The notes below the pieces were generated by a model, which saw nothing but the letters and a program-made list of their open reading frames with translations, made no database searches and was not told where the DNA came from. A stretch of DNA of 64,000 nt. Origin: Paraescarpia echinospica (lineage: Eukaryota > Annelida > Polychaeta > Sabellida > Siboglinidae). The translations under genes were made by a program, and so were the position numbers. The stretch covers positions 1 through 64,000 of the forward strand of contig JAHLWY010000263.1 in assembly GCA_020002185.1 (NCBI GenBank), in the 5' to 3' direction. Below are positions 11,745-23,630 of the stretch, piece after piece (position 1 is the stretch's first letter; every line of letters begins with the position of its first letter).

Positions 11745-14496
11745 CAAGGAGTATAGTAAACAAACGACATGAACTAAACATTATGGTAGAAGATATTGAC
11801 CCTCATATTATAGGTATAACCGAATCCTGGACCACCACCGATATATCAGATGCTGAATTGGGACTGACAGGATATGTAATGTTTAGAAAAGATAGAATAG
11901 GAAGAAAGGGAGGTGGAGTGATTTTATATATTAAAGAATCTATTCAGGCTTATCAAATAAAATTAGAAAGAGAAGCAGATTGCGAAGAAGCTGTTTGGTG
12001 TAACATAGTTACAGGAAACTCAACGTTAACAGTTGGGTTAGTTTATCGAAGTCCAAACATAAGTATAGAAGAGAATGAAAAAATACAAAACGCTATAAGG
12101 GAAGTAAGCAAACGGGACTGTATTATTATGGGGGATTTTAACCACGGGCATATACAAAGAAAATCTCTACAGAGTATGGGGAGTGAGGACCACAAGATTT
12201 TAGTTTTAGTTCAAGATACATACCTTTCTCAAATAGTGCTAGAACCAACCAGGGGTGATAATGTGTTAGACATAGATTTGTCCTCACAGAATGAATTAGT
12301 TAACAATGTCAAGATATGTGAGCCACTGGGGAGTAGCGATCACAACCAGATACATTTTACCATCAAAATAAAATCACAAAGGAATAATAAAATGCAGTAT
12401 AGGAGAAATTTCCACAAAGGAAGGTATAAGGACATGAGGAAATATTTAGCAAAGATAGACTGGAATAACACATTGAAAAATAAGCCGGCAACAGAATGCT
12501 GGAGTATATTAAAGAGTGAAATTAAGTGCATAGTCGATAAATTTGTACCCTTCAAAAAACAAGGAAAACGGTCCAAAAAGAAATACTTATCGAAAGAAGC
12601 CATTAGAAAAATTAAGTATAAACAAATGATGTGGAAGTCATGTAGATGTATTGGAAATGATGAAGACTACAACAGTTATAAAGAAGCACTTAACAAAGCT
12701 ACAGCTGAAATTAGAAATTCAAAGAGAAGCTATGAACAACAATTAGCTAGTAATATAAAACATGACAGCAAGAGTTTGTATGCGTATGTTCGAAGCAAAC
12801 AGAAAGTTCAAGATAAGGTCGGTCCTCTAGAAGATAGTGCTGGAAATATAACATCAGAGGGATTCTTAATGGCATAAGACCTGAATGAGTACTTTAGTTC
12901 AGTGTTTACCAGGGAAGATATTAGTTCACTGCCAGTACCAGAGGCTAAGTTCAAGGTGGCAGATTCAGACTATTTAGGACAATTAATTGTAACCCCGGAA
13001 ATGGTAGCTAAGAAAATAAGGGCTATGAAGGATAATCAATCACCTGGAGTGGATAGTATTCCACCCAAACTACTATTGGAAATTGTAGAACAAATTAGCA
13101 TACCGCTTGCAACAGTTTTCAACTTGTCAATAGAAGAGGGAGTGGTTCCTTTAGAATGGAAAGAAGCAAACATTATACCGTTATTCAAAAAAGGTTCGAG
13201 AAACAAGTCAGAGAACTGTAGACCAGTGAGTTTAACATCAGTGATTTGTAAATTATTAGAAATACTAATTAAAGATCACATGGTGGATTTTCTTGTTAAA
13301 AAAAATTGATAAACCCATCTCAACATAGTTTTTTTAAAGCGAGGTCATGCTTAACAAATATGTTATGTTTTTGGAAGACATCACTAAGTGTGTAGATGAG
13401 GGATCACCAGTAGATATCGTCTACTTAGATTTTCAAAAAGCTTTCGACAAAGTACTACATCAAAGATTACTGCTTAAACTAAGGCCCATGGTATAGGAAA
13501 TGGTATAATAAACTGGATAGAACAATGGCTGATTTACAGAAGACAACGTGTAGTAGTTGATGGGGAGGCTTCAAACTGGAAATCGGTATTGAGTGGGGTA
13601 CCACAGGGATCAGTATTAGGACCTATATTATTTTTAATATATATCAACGATTTGGAAGATTAAATAACAAGCAAGGTGTTGAAATTTGCGGATAATTCAA
13701 AAGTGTTTAGAAGGATTAAAAGTGATGGAGATAGACAGCATTTACAAGATGATATTGACAGGTTGATCAAATGTTCTGAAAAGTGGCAAATGCTGTTCAA
13801 TTTTGGGAAATGTAAATGCCTCCACACAGGACATGGGAACGAAGAGGTAGAATGTACAATGGGGGGGGGGGTACTGTACTAAGTACTACTTTAAAAGAAA
13901 ATGACTTAGGGTTAACCATTAGTGCTGATATGAAGGTTTCAGAGCAGTGCGGAATTGCAGCTTCAAAGGGAAATCAAATCCTTGGATTAATTAGGCGAAA
14001 CATAACGTATAAGGAAAAAGAGCTAATAATACCGCTGTACAAAACAATAGTTAGGCCTCATTTAGAATATTGTATTCAAGCGTGGAGGCCATATCGCAGG
14101 AAGGACGTAGATATGCTAGAAAGAGTGCAGAGGAGAGCAACTAAAAGATTCCAAAACTGAGGGATCTTAGTTACGAAATACGCCTAAAAATGCGGTTTAA
14201 CAACACTAGAGACCAGGAGATTGAGAGAAGATCAGATAGAAGTGTTTAAAATATTGAAGGGTTATGAAAATATTGATAGAAATATTTTTTTCTCAGTTAA
14301 GAAAGATAGAAGGACTAGAGGACATGAACTTACATTAGCAAAGGAGCAGAGTAGATTGGATATAAGAAAGTTTTCATTTTCACAAAGGTCTGTAAATGAA
14401 TGAAACAGATTACCTGCTGATTGTGCGAGTGCTAGTAGCGTGAATATGTTTAAAAATAAAATCGACACATACCTCAGACGGGCGGGATACACATAG
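11745..14496 (+). pseudogene. CR1 ORF2: APE endonuclease and reverse transcriptase, copy B
   Basis: Endonuclease: SLNARSIVNKRHEL, GITESWTTTDISDAELG, GRKGGGVILYIKES, GLVYRSPN, IIMGDFNHGHIQ, PLGSSDHNQIHFTI, all in one frame from about 11735 to 12370. RT: WKEANIIPLFKKGSRNKSEN and CRPVSLTSVICK, a stop and frameshift near 13310, VYLDFQKAFDKV near 13425, SGVPQGSVLGPILFL near 13595. Motif C then reads FADN instead of FADD (about 13683-13697), so a catalytic aspartate is lost. The C-terminal thumb follows, with RPHLEYCIQAWRPYRRKD and LDIRKFSFSQRSVNE, ending near 14496. Stops at 12875, 13308 and 14158 and a G-run frameshift near 13861 confirm inactivity. Confidence 0.85.
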
Positions 14497-14602
14497 ATAA
14501 AAGGGTTGGACTCTCGATAAGCCAAAGGGCTTCCTTGTCCACCTGCCACCTAGAGTTAATTCTCTGGGTGGCAATCTTGTTAAATCTTGTTCTTGTGTTG
14601 TT

Positions 14603-15230
14603 ACATATTCGAATACACACGGATATGTATATTAAAACATGCTTATATGCATTCATACATGCATACCTACATACCTACATGTATCCGTGCTCAAATACAT
14701 ACACTAATACACGCATACAGACACATGCATACGCACATGCTCGCATTTACGCAAACATGCATTCATACATGCATACGTTGCGCGCACTTGCTGGATCTGC
14801 ATGCGCTACTATCCATTACACACACACAATTCGCACTTATCTCCACATCGCGCACACATTTCCAGACTGGGCAATCCGAGCGAGTTTTCTTGAAATGTGC
14901 AATTTACATAAATACACCTCTGGGGCATCTATGGGTTACCCCTCCAGCCTTGACTAATGTCATATTATTTTATTTTAAATAATCTGCCTTACACGATACG
15001 CAACCAATCGATGTGTGACATACGTAAATCTAGCGCCAAACCTAAAATGTTTTATCAGTCACTATCCGAAGATTGCGCAGCGAAATCCAACGCATTCTGC
15101 AGATTGTGCAGAATCAGCAAATGCGCCCAACACATACGTGCACATATGCATCCATGCATACACGCATGCATGACGCATGAACGCATGCCGTGTGCACGCA
15201 TACTCGCAAACATTCATACTATCAGGTGAC
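14603..15230. repeat. degenerate CATACATG-type tetranucleotide repeats
   Basis: Two blocks (about 14620-14780 and 15130-15225) of CATACATGCATT, ACATGCATACG and similar words lie on either side of a non-repeated stretch. Open frames here are repeat artefacts. Confidence 0.75.
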
Positions 15231-15380
15231 TTCGGGTAACAGAGGCTTCATACCAAGCTACGTGGTCCAGGTCCCAACAAAAGCAAGAGCAAAACTTTGT
15301 GTTGTATCACAAAGAATAGAAGGAAAGAGGCTCCACTCACGCTAAATATCGGTCGAAAAGTGAAGCCAGGGCAATTAGTG

Positions 15381-15413
15381 GCGCCATCCGGCGGCTATCT
15401 AGGAGAAGTACGC
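15381..15413 (+). repeat. left terminal inverted repeat of the P-like element
   Basis: GCGCCATCCGGCGGCTATCT and the next 13 bases match the reverse complement of 17385-17417 at about 25 of 33 positions, including the perfect block GCTATCTAGGA. Confidence 0.6.
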
Positions 15414-15580
15414 AGTGGAACTATCTTTTCAATGCTGCAGCACACCGACTTCACTTAAACAGTGCACAAATCATTATACTTGTGCGTATGTATACAAACA
15501 TACGCTATTTTGAAAGTAATTATTTATTCTTCAAATTGGCTCTCGTATTTATAATTGTAAAATGAAATATATTGGACGCA

Positions 15581-15726
15581 GGTGCCCGCCGTATGCTGAT
15601 GTCACGTCTGAAGGTGCCTGCCGTATGTTGATGTCACGTCTGAAGGTGCCTGCCGTGTGTTGATGTCACGTCTGTAGGTGCCCGCCGTATGCTGATGTCA
15701 CGTCTGAGGGTGCCTGCCGTATGTTG
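15581..15726. repeat. 32-bp tandem repeat, 4.5 copies, with a CRE-like word
   Basis: Units begin at 15581, 15613, 15645, 15677 and 15709 (partial). Each reads GGTGCCYGCCGTATGYTGAT then GTCACGTCTGAR. Every full unit holds TGATGTCACG, one base from the palindromic CRE core TGACGTCA. The array lies between the transposase stop and the left inverted repeat, where P elements keep subterminal transposase-binding repeats. Confidence 0.9.
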
Positions 15727-15756
15727 CGCCTACTTTCCTGTTTACATATGCGACAA

Positions 15757-16950
15757 CTACAGGACTTTCCTATTTCTCACACTTGAAGTTGTGAAGTTGT
15801 TGTTATTCATCTTCAACAAAGCATGAAGGGAAATGTTGATGAATAAGTTCAACACATAATCTTTCAGCGTGCACATTCCGGCAAGACAGACAACTGGGTT
15901 TTCGGGTATTTCTTTGACGAGATGACGCCGCAGTCTACTTCGGACTTTATCAATATGTAGAACGTTGCTTGTTTTCTTGAAAGCACGCGCCATGTTTTCA
16001 ACTGTTGACGCTAGTTCCTTACGTTGAGTTACAAGTCCGTCTTTTGCATTCTCTAGCTGTTTTTAAGTAGCAGCACTTCTGTAGATGAACTTGTAGGTGA
16101 ACCAGTCAGGGTTTGCTGACATTGTTGATATACTTTGTCACGCAGTTTCCTGGCCATGTACCCTGTATGGCAAGGTGTTTTCTTCCTCAATGGAGAGGTC
16201 TTCCGTCTCAATTTTGAAATAATGACTGGTCAGTTATCCTGTTTGAGAGAAAACGGGCAGAGAATCATCTTCAACGGCGGCGAGGTGTTGACACGCAGTA
16301 CTGAAAGACTAGAGGTTGAGAAGAAAAGTGTCCCCATCTTCCCTGCAGTTGCTCTCTTTACTCTGCAGTAGAGTAGAATCAAGAATGAAGGGTTGTCACA
16401 ATGGCTACCCTTAACCCTGATCACAGCAAAGAGGTTCTCTAAGCAATCTTGATTTAGTCGGCTAGTTAGGAGAAACTTTGCTTGAAAATTAAAAGCCACT
16501 CTATGGTAGACAGAAGAAACTGTGCTAGAATGTCTTGCTGTTGAAACAGTTGAACAGACGGTCCATACGTTCCAAGAACAGTGCAGCAGCCACAGAGTGA
16601 GAGAAGACTTGGGTCGCATATTTAACTCGCATAGCCGAAACCTGGGGCAAGTCAATGTGCTTGTGTGTCAGTTTAGGAGCCATACGTCCAGCATTTCTGG
16701 AATCGATCAGAACAAACTGACGAATGTAGCTTCACTCGCTGCTTTTCCCATCTTTCTTGAAGCCTGTTTTCTTGAGGTTGTTCCTCTTGTTTTTTTTGCA
16801 GATGGGGTGGGTCGTACGTGACATAGATCATCGTTGTGGTGGAAGAAATACTTAGCCGCACTGACTCCTGGAAGTGCCTCAAGTGTCTTTCTATTATTCG
16901 ACCCTTGGTCACATCTGACCACTTTGATGTATAAACCAACGCTGGTCATC
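15757..16950 (-). pseudogene. P-element/THAP9-like transposase, C-terminal two thirds
   Basis: Blocks in order on the minus strand: YIKVVRCDQGSNNRKTLEAL, AAKYFFHHNDD, IYVTYDPPHL, KKTGFKKDGK, PKLTHKHIDLPQVSAMRVKY, TQVFSHSVAAALF, FLLTSRLNQDCLENLFAVIR, VKGSHCDNPS, GYMARKLRDKVYQQC, and a C-terminus TLKDYVLNLFINISLHALLK. They lie in different frames, so several indels have occurred. CDQGSNNR and YDPPHL belong to the RNase H-like catalytic region. The LENLF..IR block is the distal part with the third acidic residue. The protein would cut and paste the element. It is inactive here. Confidence 0.8.
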
Positions 16951-17259
16951 TAATTCATAGTCGTAATGGATTATCGTCCATTCATTTGTTTGTTGACATT
17001 CCCATAACACCAGTTGAAGTACACAATTATCTAGATTACAGTTTATCACAAACGCCCTAAATATTGTACGTAAACTACACAGACAACTTTGCTAGTCTCT
17101 CTCTTCCTCCACCAGTTATTACATTTAGGTGAATATTCAATTCTTCTGTAGTCTAGTGTACTCGTAGGCTGGGCGCGTTGAGCAAGTGAAGTCTTCGATT
17201 TTTATTTCATCAGTTATAAAATAAAAGAATATCAACAGTGATCTATAACACAACAATGT

Positions 17260-17383
17260 TCAATTGTTTGTACCTTTCAGCATCTTTCGGAAACCGAAAA
17301 CCATACTTATTGGGACATTTACTTTTAGAACTGGAACAATTCGATGCGCTGCACCAAGATGTGCTGTCGTGTTTCTGTGCCAT
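17260..17383 (-). pseudogene. THAP zinc-finger exon of the P-like element
   Basis: Starting at the ATG at 17383 the minus strand reads MAQKHDSTSWCSASNC, then SKCPNKYGFRFPKDAERYKQ. The C-x4-C pair and FRFPKD match the start of the THAP domain, a C2CH DNA-binding finger. The rest of the domain (the later C and H) is not in frame. A GGTACAA near the AER codons could be a 5' splice site, or the exon may be truncated by decay. The ATG lies only a few bases inside the right terminal inverted repeat, as expected for a P-type first exon. Confidence 0.7.
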
Positions 17384-17384
17384 C

Positions 17385-17417
17385 GTGTAGTTATCCTAGA
17401 TAGCTGCCCGAGGGCGC
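17385..17417 (-). repeat. right terminal inverted repeat of the P-like element
   Basis: The reverse complement reads GCGCCCTCGGGCAGCTATCT AGGATAACTAC. It lies immediately outside the THAP start codon. Confidence 0.6.
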
Positions 17418-18018
17418 TGTTGCATGCCGACTTCACTAAAAACAGCAGAGTGGGCCTCTTTCCTTCTATTATTTTTGGTTGTATGACGACATTTCAGAGT
17501 GCATATACCTTGCATTAGTAAGCTCACCAACAAAGGTGTTTATTTGGTACAGGCTTCTAGTAGGTCTCACAATAGTCAACTAATATTATTTAGTTAGTTT
17601 TATCTGAATTATGTATTACAATTCGCTACCGTACATGATGTTATTAGTTGATGCAACAAAACAGATATGAGCGTTGCTTTACTATTAGCAATTAAAAATA
17701 TGCCGCGGAATCTATTTGTTTCTCAAACATTTTCTAGAGATCTATTAAATATGGGAAAACTTAAACATGTATGTGTCTACGGAGAAAAAAACATATTACG
17801 TTTTACATAATACTGGCAACAGCGTTGACCTTCAATATGGCGGCGATGACGTCATGGGATACGACACCAACAAAGTCATTCCGGAGTTGAGCCAGACCAT
17901 CAGAAAGCAACGACATGAATTAGTGCATTGCACGGTGTTACTCGGAGCACGATCGCCTCGTCGAATACTGTTACAGTCAGAACCATGCGCGCAACTGGTG
18001 TAGAATGAACACGATCGA
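17418..18018. other. no recognised gene
   Basis: An open stretch at 17767-18003 on the plus strand has no motif I recognise. It may be the decayed upstream part of the non-LTR element that starts at about 18019. The word CCGACTTCAC(T)AAACAG occurs both here (about 17428) and at about 15446, in direct orientation. Confidence 0.4.
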
Positions 18019-19600
18019 CATAAGTCGACAGTTCATATAATTGATATATCAGAAACGTGGTTTAAAGAAAACAGTTGGGACGGAAGTTAAATAAACTGTA
18101 ACGATGTCGTATTTTCGGGTTACAAACTGTGTGTGAAACAATTTAATAGTTGTCATTCTTCTGATATGTGATAAGGAACATATCGTATGCCGTTGATAGA
18201 TGTTTTGAATGCACCTGTATTGAGATACATGAAGAAAAAAAATGTCGGTGGTATACATAGATCACCGAATACCAGCATCAGCACATTTAATGAAAATGTG
18301 TCATTCATACTTGGAAATCTCACTAGCAAAATTGTCTATATATGTGGTGCTTGCAATATAGGCCTATTGCACTAAGAACAGCAAGCTGAATCCAAATACT
18401 TCAGCTCTGGATTATGTACCTTGATCGCCAGGCCCGCACGAATAACAAGCACGATTGCTGGTATAATATACAAAATGTTCTGTTCTGAGCTGTGTGAAAA
18501 CAAACTTGTTTTAAGCGATGCTACAGATCATACGCCAACTTTAGTCCTGTGTGATAACATGACATATGCGGTTATTAATGATCCAACAGTTAAATATAGC
18601 AGAAAGTTAGATGAAGACTCATTAAAAAAATCGATCACGATTTATATTATGCAAACTGGGACACTGTAATGAACGAGTCAAACACTGATTTAGCGTTCTC
18701 GCGCTTTATACAAATAGTAAGTGACACTTATAACGGTGCCTGTCCTCTCAAAATGACAACGAGTTCAGGAAAGATAACAACGAGTGATAAACCTTAGTTA
18801 TCAAGAGGGCTAAAACGCTTGCATAAAGAACAATAACCTGTTCTTAACGTTTCTAAAAAATAGGACAGAATTAACATAAAGCCGCTACAAAAATAAGTTC
18901 ACAAAAGAGAACAATATTACAGAAAAAACTTTATGCGGACAAGATGAAATCAGCATGAAAAAACAGTTAAGCCTGTAATAAACCACTAACCCACATTTTA
19001 ACAGAATTTTGATCAGCGGATCATTTCCAAATGATATGAAAAAAGTCATTCCTATGTTTAAGTTGGGATACCGTTTTCAACTTTCTAATTATAGACCTAT
19101 ATTTATCTTATCCAAATTGTTTAATAATACTTGAAAACATATATTCAACAAAAGGCTAACGTATTTCGTTGAAACACAACTCCTATTGACAGATGCACAG
19201 CATGGCTTCTGACGTAATCATTCAACGTCAATAGTGTAACATAATTTATCGAAAAGGTTTCTTCCGCAATGGATAAATGCCAAAGTACTATTGGTGTATT
19301 TAGCGACATAGAAGACCTTCAAACTGTTGACCACAACATATGACTAAGTCAATTGCAATGCTACGGAATAAGGGGTCTGGCTCCCGACGTGATAGAAAGT
19401 TACTTAACCAACCTAGAAAATATGTCTGCTATAACAACAGTTACTCAGAACTAAAGGATATCAGGTGTGACGTCCCGCAAGGTTCAATCCTTGGCACATT
19501 ATTATTTATTCTGTGTATAAATGACATGTGTGAAGTCTCAAAATTACTTCATATTATTATGTTTGCTGATGTTGTTTGAGAATGCCATAGCCACACATAA
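18019..19600 (+). pseudogene. degenerate non-LTR retroposon (endonuclease and RT)
   Basis: Recognisable blocks, frame by frame: IDISETWFKENSWDG (endonuclease N-terminal, about 18035), GGIHRSPNTSISTFNENVSF (18247), YICGACNIGLL (18340, from a CGDFNI block), LIARPARITSTIAGIIY (18424), and SDATDHTPTLVLCD (18513, the SDH block with one change). RT: ISGSFPNDMKKVIPMF (19010), LSNYRPIFILSKLF, TQLLLTDAQHGF, CDVPQGSILGTLLFILCIND (about 19468) and IIMFADVV (about 19554; motif C lacks the second D). There are many stops. The CR1/Jockey group is likely; I cannot choose the clade. The tail is followed by TTG and TTCA runs. Confidence 0.75.
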
Positions 19601-19659
19601 GACTATGACTTCAGCTACGTCTTTTAGGCAGCAACAGCCACCACACTGTGCAAGTATTA

Positions 19660-19716
19660 TGTTGTTGTTGTTGTTGTTGTTGAGTAAACTTTCATTCATT
19701 CATTCATTCATTCATT
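19660..19716. repeat. (TTG)n and (ATTC)n short tandem repeats
   Basis: Eight or so GTT units then six ATTC units directly follow the degenerate non-LTR element and probably are its 3' tail. Confidence 0.85.
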
Positions 19717-21597
19717 AAATGGTGACTAGTTGTGTTTGAATGTCTTACAAAATGCTGAATTCAATGGTGAACGAAATATCGTATCAATGGTGTTATCAGA
19801 CTAAAAAGACACACCAACAAACTTGGATTGCTGTTATGTATAAGTAAAAAAAATAACAAAATAAAACTAATTACGTATTACATATTCATCACGTGAATTC
19901 AACATATCATAAATAGCCTTCAAACATATACCTCATTTGTTGAAATATCTTCAGTAGTGTTTTGATTTATTGCAAACATTTCAGCAAATGTTAAAACGCA
20001 CTTTTTTGAGAAACGAGGTTACTTTCACTCTTACAAAAACATGTTCTCGTTTTTTTATTCTTGGGCTCGCAAATTACTGGAGGAAAATAAACTGCACATT
20101 GAAAGACGAGCTTATTAGGTATGAGTGTATCCCAAAATCACGCTACTGATGGGACATGATATCGGCTTAAAAACTTGTTATCCCTCCTGCGTTGTTAATC
20201 GCCAAACTTTTTTTGTACCATCCAGATGGGAAGCAAGTCACATAATTAAACTTTGCACGCCATTCGAAACAAACATTGCAAAAGATCATCTATTCAGAAC
20301 TCATGAACTGATTCAAACTATACACAAATACGGAAAAATGTCAGAACGAGCATGTTTTGTTGTGGATTGTAGCTTTTGTCCCTCCCTCCATATACAAATT
20401 CAAATCGTACCCGAAATTCCAAAAAAGTTACGTACCCGAAAGGGAATCGGATAGGAACGTCTCGCAATTAGTGTTTGTACAGAGGTATTTCGGAAATCAA
20501 ACAAAATATACAAACATGCCTTCATGCCAACTATCGATCGTTGAAATAGAAACATTGGTAGAAGGCAGTATCTGATTTTGCAGGATGTCTGGTGTCGTGA
20601 ACACAAACTGCAACGACGCCCAACATGCGCCTACTGCATACCGTTTACACACCGTTCACACACCAACGCCGTTGCTGTCTGTTTGTGATTTCACTTTAAA
20701 TGCTGCTGCTATGATTTTGTTTCAGTTGCTATTATTGTCCCCCCCGAAGACGACCAACGCACAATTGGCAAATGTATCACCATGTTTCACAACTATTCGC
20801 AATAGTCTAACCGGAAATACAAAAACAACGCATTGTATTCCGTATATGGGACGAGGACGTATATATTAAACGCATCGTTTTTCGTCATATGATATCACAC
20901 AAACGGCATTCTCCGTGTCTCATCCGCCAATCGCAAACATTCACGCATTCCGTGTTTCGTACATTTGTAATTCTAACTTAATTAATAATTTATTAAGAAC
21001 AAAAATATATCATATGTGCAATCTCGCTTTTTGTTACTTCCGTTATAAAACACACGTTGTTTTATTGTATAGCACTGATACGTATTTGAATATCGATTCA
21101 TCATCCCAGTGACGGTGCAAGTGAAGCATTTCATTCTTGATGCGGGACGTTTTAATAGTCATAGAGCATAGTCAAGAATGATGCAACATGGGGGAGCCAC
21201 ACTGTAATGTAATGTACTAATTATTTAAATACTTTTATTTGACCACCTTTACTATAACACTAGTGCTAGCGTAATTTTTTTAGTTCTGACACGGACTGTT
21301 GCAATACTAGATTTGGAAAATGCATGAACAATCTAATGTGCATCGACGAACATCATTGTTGAGAGAATGATACTCAGCAAAGCTTATAACACTTCTGTGT
21401 TACGCAGGGAATGGATTAGTGCAATATATATATACTTTAATAAACTTTTAATTTTTTTTTTTTACATTGGAAATAATGCATATCACATGTACGCTTTTTG
21501 TCTGAAAACAAAGATTGATTGATTGACTGCGACGCCACCTGGCGATCGATCCGTAAAAATTTCAGTATTTATGTGCATATGCATGTATGCATCTATG
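19717..21597. other. no recognised gene
   Basis: Open frames of 70-110 codons occur on the plus strand (about 20125-20454, 20357-20575 and 20585-20869). They have no recognisable motif, no clear splice context and unremarkable composition. I do not call them genes. Confidence 0.5.
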
Positions 21598-21908
21598 TAC
21601 GTACGTACGTGTTTACGTGTGTACGTGTGTACGTGTGTACGTGTGTACGTGTGTACGTGTGTACGTGTGTACGTGTGTACGTGTGTACGTGTGTACGTGT
21701 GTACGTGTGTACGTGTGTACGTGTGTACGTGTGTACGTGTGTATGTGTGCATGTGTGTGTGCATGTGTGTGTATGTGTGTATGTGTGTATGTGTGTATGT
21801 GTGTATGTGTGTATGTGTGTATGTGTGTATGTGTGTATGCGTGTATGCGTGTATGCGGGTATGTGTGTATGCGTGTATGCGTGTATGCGTGTATGCGTGT
21901 ATGCGTTT
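21598..21908. repeat. 8-bp repeat: (GTGTACGT)n then (GTGTATGT)n then (GTGTATGC)n
   Basis: About 17 units of GTGTACGT (21610-21745) pass into units with TG in place of CG (about 21746-21836), then into GTATGCGT units to 21908. The change between blocks is mainly CG to TG, as methyl-CpG deamination would make. Confidence 0.95.
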
Positions 21909-22180
21909 ATTTACTAATAAGTAAAGCTCAATTTATCAAACAGAGGAACCACGCGCTTGCGGTTAGTTCTTCGGGAAAACGGTCCTGCGAAATGTACTTG
22001 AACACACGAAGCAGACGCTGACAACATAATGCGTATGTCCACCCTCACTCCAATAACATAAGCAGAACGAATGTTACTTTTCAATGTTACACTATCACGA
22101 CTAGAACCTGTCGATAGACGTGAACTTCACATTATCTCCAATCTTCGTCATTGTAAACATAGAACAAGTATCTGCGAGCG

Positions 22181-22395
22181 CATTATGGCAGTGATTTAAC
22201 GATGTATTATTTCTTACATATGTTAAATATGACATTATGGCAGTGATTTAACGATGTATTATTTCTTACATATGTTAAATATTACATTATGGCAGTGATT
22301 TAACGATGTGTTATTTCTTACATATGTTAAATATTACATTATGGCAACGATGTAACGATGATGTGTTATTTCTTACATTTGTTAAATATTACATT
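22181..22395. repeat. 52-bp tandem repeat, about 4 copies
   Basis: Units start at 22181, 22233, 22285 and 22337 with CATTATGGCAGTGATTTAAC. The last copy is altered (GGCAACGATGTAACGATGAT). Confidence 0.92.
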
Positions 22396-22762
22396 TTCGA
22401 CTGTCAACTGCTAAGGCATCCCGTCAGGTGACAGGCGTTGTTGATGGTACATCAAAATGATAAAACACATTGTGACAGGCAACCTGCCTGACAAATGTGC
22501 CTTTTATATATCGTGATCACTTATAGAAAATGCGGGTATTGTGTTAATGTTTAACCGCATTAATTCACATAAATAAATTCAAAGTACTCACAAGTATTAC
22601 AACAAAATATACTGAACGTGTACGGTCGTAATATTTTAGTATTTATCTATAACATACCACAATACTAGAGTAGCTATGCAGACGGAAATATGTCCTCTTA
22701 AATTACGTTTAATAAACCTGAATCCGTGTTCACAGTTAGGCGTCGCTAACATCATGTTAAAT

Positions 22763-23048
22763 TGCACCTTTCAGGCTGGGCGCCATCGAAAATCAAAGCT
22801 GCAAGTGTGACAAACCACACATACCACTCCCAGCTGCCAAAGGTGATTGCAGGTAATAGAGCAGCCAGTAGAGTTAATTAGCCCTTTTAAAGCTGAGCGC
22901 CATCGAAAATCAAAGCTGCAAGTGTGACAAACCACACACACCACCCCCGGCTACCAAAGGTGATTGCAGGTAATAGAGCAGCCAGTGGAGTTGATTTGCC
23001 CTTCTAAAGCTGAGCGCCATCGAAAATGAAAACTCAAGTGTGACAAAG
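22763..23048. repeat. 117-bp tandem repeat, about 2.4 copies
   Basis: The anchor GCGCCATCGAAAATCAAAGC occurs at 22780 and 22897, and a diverged copy at 23014. Each full unit contains CAAGTGTGACAAACCACAC and GATTGCAGGTAATAGAGCAG. Confidence 0.92.
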
Positions 23049-23397
23049 CACGTATAATTCGGAGGAATTCTTGCTAATTAATGTCACACATTGGTTAAGT
23101 GTTGTAATACGGGAAACGAAAACTGTATTTATTGGAAATGCTTTGCCGACCGCCACTAAATCATGTACAGCGATTGAACTGCACGGTCGCATCTCTCTGG
23201 AGCCTGACGTAATGTGGTCCATCAGCTAAGCGCATCACGGCAGACGTATATGTCCGGATGTGACGTGCGTTTAGCCAGACCGAGGTAGAGCTGACATACG
23301 ATATGAGGGAACAGCGCGATACAGTAACGCATATCCGATCTTAGCCAAACATCATGGAATCGAACTTCGACAACGTATCTTTTGGTATTTAATATAT

Positions 23398-23630
23398 ACG
23401 TGTGTGTGTGTGTGCGTGTGTGTGCGTGTGTGTGCGTGTGTGTGCGTGTATGCGCGTTTGCTCATATATGTGCGTGAGTGAGTGTGTGTGTGTGTGTGTG
23501 TGCGAGTGGTGTGTGTGCGTTTGAGCGTGCGTGTGTGTGAATGTGTGCGTGTGCGTGTGCCGGTGTGTTCGTGTTAGTGTGCGCATGTGTAGGTGTGTGC
23601 ATGCGAGTATGCATGCCAGCATGTATTCAC
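23398..23630. repeat. GT/TGCG-rich microsatellite
   Basis: Interrupted GTGTGTGC and GTGTGCGT words, some with GAGTGAGTG. Open frames on both strands are artefacts. Confidence 0.85.

Larger units (their letters stand above)
9835..14602 (+). mobile_element. CR1 non-LTR retroposon, copy B (near full length)
   Basis: The leader starts at about 9835 with CTATATTTGGCGGAGATAG, aligned with the 5' end of copy A. ORF1 follows at 10431-11618, ORF2 at 11745-14496, and a short 3' UTR ends in a TCTTGTTAAATCTTGTTCTT repeat near 14575-14602, typical of CR1 tails. Roughly 4.8 kb, about full length for CR1. Both ORFs carry frameshifts and stops, so the copy is dead. It is inserted in opposite orientation to copy A. 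Confidence 0.85.
15381..17417 (-). mobile_element. P-element-like DNA transposon with THAP domain (decayed)
   Basis: A THAP exon (17383 to about 17260), transposase remains (16950 to 15757) and imperfect inverted repeats at both ends form a unit of about 2.0 kb on the minus strand. The family is shown by the THAP start plus CDQGSNNR, YDPPHL, KLTHKHID, ASQVFSHS-like and RLNQDCLENLF blocks, the order seen in P elements and THAP9. I found no convincing 8-bp target duplication. A 32-bp tandem repeat sits in the 3' part. It is about two thirds the length of a full P element, so internal sequence (between 16950 and 17260) has been lost. Confidence 0.75.

Noticed and set aside
20125..20869. Candidate host genes from three open frames
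   Set aside because: No motif, no splice sites of quality, overlapping frames with ordinary composition.
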